Assembly (NCBI GenBank): GCA_032622095.1
Contig: CP136067.1
Coordinates: 93,858,707 to 93,922,706 of the forward strand
Length of the DNA: 64,000 nt
Source of the DNA: Siphonodentalium dalli
Taxonomy: Eukaryota; Mollusca; Scaphopoda; Gadilida; Siphonodentaliidae
Direction of reading: 5' to 3'
This document shows, in pieces, positions 35,440 to 45,950 of this stretch (position 1 is the first letter of the stretch; each line of letters starts with the position of its first letter). The notes beneath the pieces are model-generated. The model was not told the origin of the DNA and did not search any database. It saw only the letters and a program-made list of their open reading frames with translations. Both the position numbers and the translations under genes were made by a program.

Positions 35440-35735
35440 CATGATGTTGAGGAAATTGGGATGATACAGTTGAAGTTGGTGATGTTCACCCATTAGTCAC
35501 CTCAATTATGCTATGTTATCTTCTGCAAATTAGAGGAAATACATGTAGAAAGGAAAAAGTAACTAAACACAATGTTACTTTGAGACTATAGATACTTCCC
35601 AGAAGATGAGGCCTAAGCAGAATGAGGTCACCAGGGGGGGATTTGGTGATGCTATCCCACTGTGGGATAGCATCACTAAATTCACCCTCTGGGGACCTCA
35701 TTCTGCAAATGACAGACACTATTTGCAGTCTTGAT
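35440..35735. mobile_element. Family-D MITE in the annexin 3' UTR
   Basis: gttggtgatgttcacccatt...tctgcaaatgacagacacta. Confidence 0.82.
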
Positions 35736-35838
35736 GATATTAAAACCTAAGGTATGACTATGATAACATCTCGAACACTAGACTATCTCAGTCTCAACTC
35801 CTCACAGCCAAGAGCATTTTTTATTGTAGGAAATGACT

Positions 35839-36255
35839 TTAACCCTTTTTATACTAAATTGATTCTCCCATTCAGTTATAAAAGTATACAATGGAACAGT
35901 ATATTATTCACTAGGAGGGGGTGTTCAGGCAATAAAAGGAGACAACAGACAGGAAAATATATTACACAAGAGCAGATTGATTCATATTAATTGGTGGGAA
36001 ATGTTCAGATAATAAGTTCAACAAACTTGTTGAACTTATTATCTAAATAGTTCCTAATGGAGCTACTCATCCAAGCCTTGAAATAGTGTGCCTGTCATTT
36101 GCAGAATGAGGTTCACAGAGGGTGAACTTAGTGATGCTATCCTGCACAGCGGGCTAGCATTACTAAATTCACCCTCTGGGGACCTCATTCTGCAAATGAC
36201 AGGCACACTATTTCAAGGCTTGTACTCATCAATGAGTATTTAGTATTGAAAGTGT
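35839..36255. mobile_element. Family-B MITE with a nested family-D hairpin
   Basis: TTAACCCTTTTTATACTAAAT start; the family-D hairpin (36073-36228) sits inside. It falls in the putative annexin 3' UTR. Confidence 0.78.
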
Positions 36256-36338
36256 CAATGACTCTTATTATTCAGTAACTTATTCAGAACAGAATATAAA
36301 TGTATGTTTATGTTTATCCATCCCCCATTTTCAATAAA
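35931..36338 (+). promoter_or_regulatory. Candidate poly(A) signals of the annexin gene
   Basis: AATAAA occurs at 35931-35936, within a family-B MITE, and at 36333-36338 in non-repeat sequence. The second is the better candidate because unique sequence surrounds it. No cleavage site can be placed from sequence alone. Confidence 0.35.
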
Positions 36339-36635
36339 GCCTCATATAAATTTATGACACCACTTTCTAAACATAACTAAAAAACACAAGATACTATCAT
36401 CTAGGAATGGAAGGTATGGTGATTTCTATTTAAAATGTGCTCTTCACTATGCGACCACAGAGTATAGAATAAATATAAATTAGCTCGATACAATAATTTT
36501 GTTTCACGCTCTGAAATTCTTGCATACACCAGACAAAATAAAAGTGCCCTGCTTATACTTATTGTGCGATGGATAAACAAAACATCGACATAGTTTAATG
36601 AGATTATAGAGATATTTTCAGTTTAATTGAATGAG

Positions 36636-36852
36636 TACAGTAATGCTCTAAGTAATTGACTTCTTAACCACAGCAAAATTATGGGTAACTTTTCAGGATT
36701 TAGTCGGAAATATGGCTTGTTGACATTCATCGGAAAGCTCTCGGGGAGAGCTTTCCGATGAATGGCAACAAGCCATATTTCCGACTAAATCCTGAAAAGT
36801 TACCCATAATTCTGCTGTGGTTAAGAAGTCAATTACTTAGAGCATTACTGTA
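36636..36852. mobile_element. Family-E hairpin MITE (intergenic)
   Basis: tacagtaatgctctaagta...tagagcattactgta, arms nearly perfect. Confidence 0.92.
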
Positions 36853-37870
36853 TATAGCAGCATTGTTACACAAGCTCATCATCCATATCTGTTAATCAAA
36901 TCTCAAACAATATCAATTTCAAATCTCGTTGAACTATGTGGATGTTCTATATATCTTTGTATAGTTATTTATTTTGTGTACAGTAATTTATTTATATGAA
37001 TGTTCAAACATTTTTTTATATTCTAGCTCATTTATTTATATTAATGTTGAACCATTTATTACATGTGATCTTATACTGCGCTAACAATTAGCATGTTGTT
37101 ATTCCTTGTTGCCAATGTCTATAAACTCATCTCTCATATAGTCACTTATTCTTGTTACTCTGTCATTTCACAGTTGGTCATTCAATGAATGGGCTTCCGC
37201 TAGTATGGTTCAGCGTCCATAGAGTGGCCTCAGTCCCCTCGCCGTGTGTCATGTTTCAGACATACATGGACCTAAAGTTGATCATAATTGATGCAACAGT
37301 AGTGCGAAGGTTGAGCAGAACGGTGGTGAAAAAGTGGCGTCATCTGATGTTACAACGTAACCCTCTGAAATAAAAGTGCCACAAATATCTCAGGTGCTTG
37401 GAAATGGCTACCTTTCAGTGACTAAAATCAAAATTTTCACCCCCATGAAGCTAACCATGGTCGCCCCATTGCGATAAGTGTTTCTCAAAACGGCCTCATT
37501 TATTTTACCCTGGCGGAAACCCTGTTTCATATAAACCATAAAACAGCAATGCCTCTATACATGTATTCATATTCAAAGTGGCAATTATGGTTAACTGGAT
37601 GAAATTAGTTTCAATTCCCATGTCTTTTAGTTGGTTGGGGGATTAGTTACACTAAGAAATTATATTTTCCATCAAAATGTATTTATTTACTATATTTATC
37701 ACTGAAGCTGGTTTGATTCTCGATAAGTGCAGGTTGTGAAGATTTTTGTGTCTGGACTTGCCAGCTGCTTTCCAGTGGTTTCTACATGTGGTGGAGTGAT
37801 TTCCTGGTGAAATTAACCCATTGAGTGGTCTTTCCTCCACCTGTAAAACAGACAATTGTTATGTGGCCCA
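36853..37870. other. Intergenic or 3' flanking sequence, no gene recognised
   Basis: AT-rich. A 73-codon frame at 37152-37373 has no recognisable motif. Nothing else supported. Confidence 0.5.
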
Positions 37871-37875
37871 GCAAC

Positions 37876-38139
37876 TTAACCATTCCATGACTGGAGCTTC
37901 TTGAATTTTTGCGAAAACCCTGTGCCAATGCATTCTCTTATATATCCGAGTCTCCCATAGAAAGCCTCGCATATATAACAGACTACATTGGCTTAACAAT
38001 GTTTACCTTGACTTTGTAAGCCAAAGCATTCTCTTAAATATGTGAGGCTCCCTATGGGAGACTCGCAAATATAAGAGAATGATCTGTCACAGGATCTTTA
38101 ATGCTGCACCAGCACAGCTCCCCATCATGAAAAGGTTAA
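37876..38139. mobile_element. Family-A MITE (intergenic)
   Basis: TTAACCATTCCATGACTGG...CATCATGAAAAGGTTAA, two hairpins. Confidence 0.8.
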
Positions 38140-38355
38140 ACAACAATAAAACTACAATAAACCAACCGAAAGGGGCAGGTGTAGTTTGTAGTTTTTTTTA
38201 TACTAAGTCGAACTTGTTTTTTTACAGAATTGAGAAGTTTTTTTTAAATAGATTAGGTATGTCTCTTGGTTGGTTCAATAGATATGTTCTATCTGACTTG
38301 AATGATTATGACGTTTTTAACAAATTGCTCTTTTATTGCATTTCTGAGCACTCAC

Positions 38356-38775
38356 TGGTTAAAGGTACACAATGCAATTTGATGGTCCCCATATCATCAG
38401 ATTCCAACAACATTTCTTCAAAAAAATGCTTTAGTTATCAGTATCGATTAATTTATGGTATAAAATTGTTCAAAACGTGTTATTTTAAAATCAATATTTT
38501 TTCAACGAAATTTGGATAGATTGTCAAATATCTAAAAACCCCAAGCCACTTGATTTTAGAGTTATCCATCTTCATCCGCAATTTGGTCCGAGACCGTCAC
38601 TTGACGAATATTTGCCAGGCTAAAATTTACATATCTCGGGGAAATAACAAATTTCTAAAATTGATATCTGACAAATCTGAGCTTTGATGGATAGTTCCTC
38701 GAATAAAATATTTTTCACCCCCCAAAGCCAAAGAAATAGTAATTTAGGAATCAATGAATCATGAATTTTTAAATG
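38356..38775 (-). mobile_element. Family-F element (intergenic)
   Basis: ttaaaggtacacaatgcaat...atcatgaatttttaaatgg, reverse of 10457-10855. Confidence 0.78.
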
Positions 38776-40220
38776 GTCAATCTCGGACATCCATAATGAT
38801 AACCATCAGATTACTTCTTCCATCTATTTATAGACATAAGGATACTCACTGCTGGAGTGAACCCTGGCAAACAAACTCTTTATAATGCTCATGTAACAGT
38901 TAACTATTACACCACTCATAACAATCTCTCAGCATGTGGTAGAGGATAGACGATTGGGGGTGTCAAACTTTGAACTTCCAACAGCAGAATGGACCAGATA
39001 GCAACAAAAAGATGTGAAGGAAACTAGAAAAAATATTCTACTTTGGTCTAAACACAACAAATTTTACACAAAAATACTAGTTTGGAAATCAGATTATTGT
39101 TCTGTTGAAAATTTTGGCCATATTTGGGGGGGGGGAGGGTAATGTGAGACCCCCTTCACTGTAGTTACATCCCTGTCAGCTCTCTGTAGCCTTACATCCA
39201 TGTAACCTTGCCTCCCTGCCAGTTCTCTGTAACCTTGCCTAACTTTCTACTGTGCTTGTTATTCAATCATGATATTGTAACAATTGCTTCCGTCATTATA
39301 ATCATTATATGGTGGGAAAACCTTCAAAGGAAATAAAATTATCATAACTATTACTCAGTTCTAATTCGTTCATTCTTCTCCTGGCTGTGTGGGATATCGG
39401 TTGGGTTGATTCTGTTTTTGGACAGTCCCCTCCCATTACTCTTCTGTAACAGACTTTCATTCAAAAGACGTGCTATATGTACACGTGTAGACCAGGCATT
39501 CACGTGAATGCATGAATGTGATCAATCATCTGACATGTCTGCGATTAATCTGTCTTCAAAATGATATATTGCATTGCCGATGATGCCGTGCATCATTTCT
39601 ACAAAATCTTAAATAAACTTTTGGCTCAGACATACTCAAGCGCAATTCAAAACAATCCAACAGGCATATTAATTAGTCCATGTATAGCAGTGCTCACATT
39701 CTCATCCAACGATACCTGATCAATAACAACAAAACAGCATAATTTTTATTGTAATTTTTATTGTATATTTTTATTATATTTATCGATAAACAAATGAGTT
39801 ATTCTTCAAAAACAAATTGAGAGTTCACATGTAATATGAGACTAGAACTTGATATTAAGCAGACATGACTTTCATCAATCATAAATATTTAAAGGGACCA
39901 AGGCACTTGCAGTGGGTAAATGTGCTAACAATATTATAATTTGCATGTTGAAACCATTGTTATGTAAACAAAACTGTTAGTCATTTGTCAACAAACAACG
40001 TTAATCACGCAGTAAGTTCAAAATTTTTATTCTGAATTACGATTTTCAGAAATATTTTTCAATGTTTTTGACCTTGTCCAATGTTTACCATCAAGTTTTG
40101 ATTACCTTCGGTATCTTATTGGATTAATTGGACCTTTCTAGGCAATTCCACTGTAAAAGTATTGTTTGCATAACAATGGTTTTAATATGCAAAATCTCGT
40201 TATTGGAGTTATATAATGAA
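38776..40220. other. Intergenic sequence with no recognised feature
   Basis: Poly-G run near 39125, no convincing ORF and no clear repeat. Confidence 0.5.
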
Positions 40221-40221
40221 A

Positions 40222-40485
40222 CCAAGCCTTGAAATAGTGTGTCTGTCATTTGCAGAATGAGGTCCCCAGAGGGTGAATTTAGTGATGCTATCCCCGCATA
40301 GTGGGCTAGCATCACCAAATTCACCCTCTGGGAACCTCATTCTGCTGAGGTGTAAGCAGAATGAGGTCCCCAGAGTGTGAATTTGGTGATGCTAGCCCAC
40401 TATGCGGGGATAGCATCACTAAATTCACCCTCTGGGGACCTCATTCTGCAAATGACAGGCACACTATTTCAAGGCTTGAATGAAA
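40222..40485. mobile_element. Double family-D MITE (intergenic)
   Basis: Two head-to-head short hairpins with intact outer ends (ccttgaaatagtgtgtctgt and mirror). Confidence 0.88.
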
Positions 40486-40679
40486 CTATAAGTCAACCTA
40501 TTTTCACATGTACTTGTTGATGATACCATAGTTGTATTACAAACTTGGTTAAATTTTATGTTATTTCACATGAACCCACCGTGAAAGCCTTGAGTCCCTG
40601 TTAGTATAAAATTGTAAAATCAAAATGCTTCAATGAGATTCATGTAAATCTCGATGGATGCCTTGACCAGGTCTGGCCC

Positions 40680-40840
40680 ATGTGCAAATCTGAATTTATA
40701 GTCCAATCCGCATATATGAATCTGACTTTATATAGTCTAATTCGTGTTTAATGTATGAATCTGACTTCATATAGTCCGATCCACATATAATGTATGAATC
40801 GGACTATATAGTCCAATCCGCATTTAATGTATGAACATAT
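40680..40840. repeat. About 40-bp tandem repeat
   Basis: Four units around tatagtccaatccgcatata and tgtatgaatctgac, in intergenic DNA. Confidence 0.75.
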
Positions 40841-41150
40841 CAGCTTGTAATTCGGGCATGGATCCTCAGATATGGTTGTGCTTTGGTATGGTGATAGCCC
40901 AGCACACGATACGGATACCACATACCACGGGTTTCATCCAATCATTTCTACCAGAGATACAGCCCTTGTTTGACATGGGAATTTCTTATTTTTTTTTTAT
41001 TATGAAACTTGGGCATGGCTCATCAAATTTGGTTGTGCTTTGGTTTTCTGGTAGCACAGTTTATGGGAAAAGGATGCCCACTTCTAGGATTTAGAAAATA
41101 AATGTCCATCCATACAAATATTTAGTATTGCCCACTTTCTAAACTGAGCG
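40835..41150. mobile_element. Two further copies of the 3475-4200 repeat unit
   Basis: aacatatcagcttgtaattcggg, ttggttgtgctttggt, gatagcccagcacacg and agagatacagcccttgtttgac match the units at 3.6-4.2 kb. Confidence 0.65.
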
Positions 41151-41320
41151 TCGGGGGCATATGCTACACTTGGCGTTGGACTTGTATGTTTTGCACATAT
41201 TCCCACTGTGAGTGCCTTGAGTCCCTCTCAGGGACCAGACCAGAAGACGACTTGGGAGATATCTTCTCCCTAAATAATGCCACAGGCTATATATGTCCCC
41301 GGGAGATGTGGCATATTTAA

Positions 41321-41447
41321 CCCTTTCAGTGCCAAGTCCGATTTTTGTATCAACCCATATTTCCTTGATCATTTTTCAAATTTATTGATTACAATAATGT
41401 AATACATTGATGGAAAGAGCTCTTAGACTTGGCACTGAAAGGGTTAA
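41321..41447. mobile_element. Family-C MITE
   Basis: TTAACCCTTTCAGTGCCAAG...CTTGGCACTGAAAGGGTTAA, 127 bp, perfect ends. The same element at 56528-57655 is split by a hAT insertion. Confidence 0.88.
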
Positions 41448-41814
41448 AGTGAATTTCCTCCTGATTATAATGGTGTAATTACTCATAATAATGTTTTTTT
41501 TAATTGGATTTTGTATTACATAAACATTATTGGATCACATAATGGTTATGTTGGGGTATAAATGAACTTGAGCCATTAAGACTTCTCCCTGATAACAGTT
41601 CACTTCTCCCTCATAAGCAAATAGGGAGAAGTGACTTCTCCCAATTAGTCTGGTCCCGGGACTCACTTTAACTGGTTCGCTGCTAAATATCCTACATACA
41701 AGTAATAAAATGCGTATATATTTTCAACAAACAGAAAATTAGTGAATTTTATGCTCGGAGTTGATAATTTGCACTCTTTTCTCAAATTGACCCCCAAATA
41801 TATGCATTTGTGAT

Positions 41815-42130
41815 TATGTTTTGAGCCCGGATGTCTCACTAGGCTATGGTTATGAGCTTGGATGTCTCAATAGGCTATGGCTATGCCTACGGGCCTGGAT
41901 GTCTCATTAGGCTATGGTTATGAGCCTTGATGTCTCATTAGACTATGGTTATGGATCTGGATGTCTCATTATAGGCAATGATTATGAGTCTGGATGTCTC
42001 ATTGGGCAATGGTTATGGGCCTGGATGTCTCATTAGGCTATGGTTATGAGCCTGGTTGCTCTGTTTGTCAAAGTAGGTTATCGATATGAGCCTGGATGTC
42101 TGATTAGGTTATGGTTATGAGCTTGGTTGT
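41815..42130. repeat. About 31-bp tandem array
   Basis: About ten units around gcctggatgtctcattaggc and tatggttatga, in intergenic DNA between the two genes. Confidence 0.85.
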
Positions 42131-42412
42131 CGGCCGCCCTTAGGGCAAAACATTTGTAATTTTTCTCAAACTTTTCGCGATATAAGTACCTTTTCTGACA
42201 ATTTTATTGGTCGGCATCCATTCAAACTTCACAATGTCCCAATTTAATTATATATGTAACAATATTTCTGAAATATTACCTGACAAACGCTATTTAAATG
42301 ATTAAACTAAACAAGAGTTGACTAAACAAGACAGTGTCATTGCCAAAGCCCATATCTGGGCTTCAAGCACTCTTACATAGGGTCCAAATATGGGCTTTCA
42401 GCACTGAACCAG

Positions 42413-42630
42413 TTAACCCTTCCATAACTGAAGCTTTCTGAAATGTTCGAAAACCCTGTGCCTCACATATATAAGAGAATGCATTGACCTAACAATATTT
42501 ACCTTGATCTTGTAAGCCAGTGCATTCTCTTATATATGTGAGGCTCCCTATGGGAGCATATATAAGAGGATGCACTGGCACATGAACTTTAATGCTGCAA
42601 TAGTGCAGCTCTCGTCATGAAAGGGTTAAC
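42413..42630. mobile_element. Family-A MITE (intergenic)
   Basis: TTAACCCTTCCATAACTGAAG...GTCATGAAAGGGTTAA; the left hairpin has lost one arm. Confidence 0.8.
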
Positions 42631-42799
42631 TATTGATGATTTTATAAATCATTAAAATAATATAATATAAAATAAATTGGTAAAACATTCTATATCTAAC
42701 ACGACAGTCTGTTGACATTTCATGACTAAAGTAGGTTTAGTTTATTTACATGAAAAGCAAAAATCCGAAACCCTAAATACATCTATATCTCAATGCATC

Positions 42800-43047
42800 A
42801 TAACCCCCTTTTATATACTAAATGGATTCTCCCACTCAGTCATAAAACTATTCTTCTGAACAGTCCATTATTCATCAGTTCAGGAAAATTAAGCAGACAA
42901 CAGGTAATAAAAGTGCGTAAGGAGTCCTATTTATTATTTAAATAATAAATTCAACAAATGACATTTGGTTATATGTTGAACTTATTATCTGAACATTTCC
43001 TAAGGGATAACAACTGTTCAATGAGTATTTAATACAGAAAGGGTTAA
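42800..43047. mobile_element. Family-B MITE (intergenic)
   Basis: taacccccttttatatact...atacagaaagggttaa, joined directly to a family-F element. Confidence 0.8.
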
Positions 43048-43318
43048 AGGTACTCAATCCGATTTAATGGTCCCCATATCATCAAATTCCAACAACAACA
43101 TTTTTTGAAATGCCGCTTCAGTTATCAGAATTGATTAATTGCCCAAAAATAATGCTAACCACAGTCAACTATAGTATAAAATTGCCCGAAACCTGTTATT
43201 TTTCAACATTTTGTTCAACGAAATGTGGGTTCCTCGACTCTAATAAAATATGTTTTACCCCGAAGCCAAGGAAATAGTAATTTGCGAGCGTTAATTCAGA
43301 TTATGCAACTTTAAAGCT
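43045..43318 (-). mobile_element. Family-F element (intergenic), internally deleted
   Basis: ttaaaggtactcaatccgat...ttatgcaactttaaag. Confidence 0.78.
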
Positions 43319-43319
43319 G

Positions 43320-43865
43320 AAAATCTTACCAGATTTACGTCTCTGGAACTCGACTAATTTTATATCTTGGATGATGTGGCTTTCCCAAAATGACATAATA
43401 AATTGTTTCAAAAATGGGCATGCCTGGTGTAGTCAAAGTTTGTCAGAATCGTAGTATTCAGTAGTAGTTATGAAAATTAATACCGGTAATCTGTAATAAA
43501 TATTGATGACTGATAAAACTCAAAGATGATATCTCCTAGATTGTGATGGGTATAATGAATTATGAATATGTCGCCTGTATTCTGTAAATATTATAAAGTT
43601 TGTTGTGTTTCACCATATGACGAAAAATCTACGACACGTTAATGACCTATGTTTTTGCAATTTAAATATAACCAACCACGAAGCAGTGTTTGTAATCGTT
43701 ATCAGCTTTTTATAGAGACTAGATTCTGCCTTACAATGAGCTGTTGTGGCACAACCAATCAAATAGCACCAATGAAATGGAGGGAACCCATCAATACAGA
43801 AATGAAACCTGAATCACAGTTATGGAGATGTAAATCTGATAAGGTTATCATCTGCTTTTATCCCT
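43320..43865. mobile_element. Relative of the 15832-16436 element, ends lost
   Basis: aataaactgtttc, gtagtatt(t/c)agtagtagtta, gactgataaaac, gatgatatctcct and atataaccaaccacgaagca follow the same order as in 15832-16436. Confidence 0.72.
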
Positions 43866-44197
43866 TTCTATACTAAAGAATCATTGATGAGTAGTTACCT
43901 TATTAACCGCTTCTATACTTAAGAATCATTGATGAGTAGTGACCTAATTAACCCTTTCTATACTAAAGAATTATTGATGAGTAGAAATGATCAGATAATA
44001 AGTTCAACATACGACCATATGTCGTTTGTTGAACTTATTATCTAAACATTTCCCTCAATAAATATGGCTCCTTCTGCACTTTTAGTTATCTGTCATCTGC
44101 TTATATTACCTGTACATCCCTGAAAATCAATACTACACCATTCCGATGAACACTTTTAAACTGACTGGGAGAACCCATTCAGTATAGAAATGGTTAA
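43861..44197. mobile_element. Family-B MITE with repeated left end
   Basis: The terminal segment ctttctatactaaagaatca occurs three times before the body; the right end is cagtatagaaatggttaaaa. It lies just downstream (minus strand) of the TUT1 57-bp array. Confidence 0.75.
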
Positions 44198-44214
44198 AAG
44201 AGACTCTTAATTCC

Positions 44215-45040
44215 TATTCTGATAAGCTAGTGCACCACTCGTAAGATAAATATTTCACAACTCTTCATTCCCATTCTGCTGAGCCAGAGTGCCACTCGGA
44301 AGGTAAATATTTCACAACTCATCATTCCCATTCTGCTAAGCTAGTGCGCCATTCAGAAGGTAAATATTTCACAACTCTTCATTCCCATTCTGCTAAGCCA
44401 GAGTGCCACTCGTAAGGTATATATTTCACAACTCTTCATTCCCATTCTGCTAAGGCAGAGTGCCACTCGTAAGGTATATATTTCACAACTCATCATTCCC
44501 ATTCTGCTAAGCTAGTGCGCCATTCAGAAGGTAAATATTTCACAACTCTTCTTTCCCATTCTGCTAAGCCAGAGTGCCACTCGTAAGGTATATATTTCAC
44601 AACTCATCATTCCCATTCTGCTAAGCTAGCATGCCACTTGGAAGGTAAATGTTTCGCAACTCTTCATTCCCGTTCTTCTAAGCTGGTGCGCCACTCGTAA
44701 GGTATATATTTCACAACTCTTCATTCCCATTTTGCTGAGCCAGAGTGCCACTCGGAAGGTAAATATTTCACAACTCATCATTCCCATTCTGCTAGGCTAG
44801 TGCGCCATTCAGAAGGTAAATATTTCACAACTCTTCATTCCCATTCTGCTAAGCCAGAGTGCCACTCGTAAGGTATATATTTCACAACTCTTCATTCCCA
44901 TTCTGCTAAGGCAGAGTGCCACTCGTAAGGTAAATATTTCACAACTCTTCATTCCCATTCTGCTAAGCTAGCATGCCACTCAGAAGGTATATATTTCACT
45001 ACTCTTCATTCCCATTCTGCTAAGCCAGAGTGCCACTCGT
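44215..45040 (-). repeat. 57-bp tandem array (about 14 copies) of the TUT1 stop-codon region
   Basis: On the minus strand each unit carries the last codons (YLPYEWHSGLAEWE) and TGA. Only the right-most copy joins the open exon, so the others form a repeated 3' UTR. Copies differ by a few bases (ggtaaatat / ggtatatat). Confidence 0.92.
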
Positions 45041-45950
45041 AAGGTAAATATTTTGCAATCACTCTGTCCAAGAAAGATTTGAGGAAATGAAAGAAAGACT
45101 GAAACTCCTTGGGTCCCTCGAATGGGTTAAGTTTGACGATGACGGCAGTATCATTCGACTCCATCAATGGCTCCAACACACACTGAAAACTAATCAAAAC
45201 TTTTGGGGACATTTTTTCCATTTCTAGAATCTTTTCAGAAATCTTTTTCTCAATTTTCAATCCATCATATCCGAACACTTCACTGTCAGGGATTTCTTTT
45301 CTAGCATTTTTCCGATTTGTCCAAGTCCGACAATAGCCATAGAACAGTAAATCAACAGATTCTAGTTTTTCTGTGACAAAATGTGAATGCGCGAGAGAAT
45401 TATCAACACAGTCTTGACTGCCTGTCCGACTTTGCTTGGAGTTTGAAGCCATATCTTCGCTTCCAGAATGCAGTCTCTTTAGCGAATCCATTTTCTGTGG
45501 TGACGCAGATGCAAGAGAACCAGGACGATGTTTAAACTTTAACAGGAGACAATCGGTTAGAATTTCGGGAATCCTTCGAATCACCCGTTTACACCATTCT
45601 TTCCTATGATCGCCGCTAACCGTTAACACATGCATGATATTTTTCGGCAGTAAAGAGGTTTTCAGCACTAATGGGAACGAATACCCACTTTGTCCCATCC
45701 CGTCCTTTTTTGGTCCCATCGACTCCCATCTTGTCGTCACACTTAAATCTAATCCAGATGGAACTTCATCCGAGAAGAGGAACACTAACCCTACGCAGTC
45801 TTTAGACGGAGCTGATTCGAGGTCCCATTGAGCCGATTTTTGGGCGGCAATACGCAGCTCGTCGATGAACTTGTCCTTTGCTTTTTCGTTAATACTCCCG
45901 GTTATATTGTGGTCCAATACAAACGGATCCTGAACATTTATGAAACTAAT
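45006..45950 (-). CDS. TUT1: TUT1 last coding exon: end of PAP-associated domain and C-terminal region
   Basis: It opens ISFINVQDPFVLDHNITGSI, matching the N-L-Q-D-P-F-D-L-S-H-N-V motif of TUT1. The following 300 residues contain a basic, Ser-rich disordered stretch (RTGSQDC region) and end YLPYEWHSGLAEWE, then TGA at 45008-45006. This region corresponds to the C-terminal KA-1-like RNA-binding domain of human TUT1, although similarity is weak. Acceptor tctattttgcag. The final 57 bp are repeated in tandem in the 3' UTR. Confidence 0.93.
   Translation of the reverse strand: MSFINVQDPFVLDHNITGSINEKAKDKFIDELRIAAQKSAQWDLESAPSKDCVGLVFLFSDEVPSGLDLSVTTRWESMGPKKDGMGQSGYSFPLVLKTSLLPKNIMHVLTVSGDHRKEWCKRVIRRIPEILTDCLLLKFKHRPGSLASASPQKMDSLKRLHSGSEDMASNSKQSRTGSQDCVDNSLAHSHFVTEKLESVDLLFYGYCRTWTNRKNARKEIPDSEVFGYDGLKIEKKISEKILEMEKMSPKVLISFQCVLEPLMESNDTAVIVKLNPFEGPKEFQSFFHFLKSFLDRVIAKYLPYEWHSGLAEWE

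Larger units (their letters stand above)
35301..36360 (+). other. Annexin gene terminal exon: last two stop-codon bases and putative 3' UTR
   Basis: Acceptor taatttatttcag ends at 35300. The exon begins AG, which completes TAG with the T at 33916, so the stop is made by splicing. Candidate poly(A) signals AATAAA are at 35931-35936 (inside a MITE) and 36333-36338; the 3' end is therefore a guess. MITEs fill much of 35440-36260. Confidence 0.6.

Noticed and set aside
44215-45040. CRISPR-like or satellite array
   Set aside because: Eukaryotic tandem repeat without spacers; each unit copies the TUT1 coding end.
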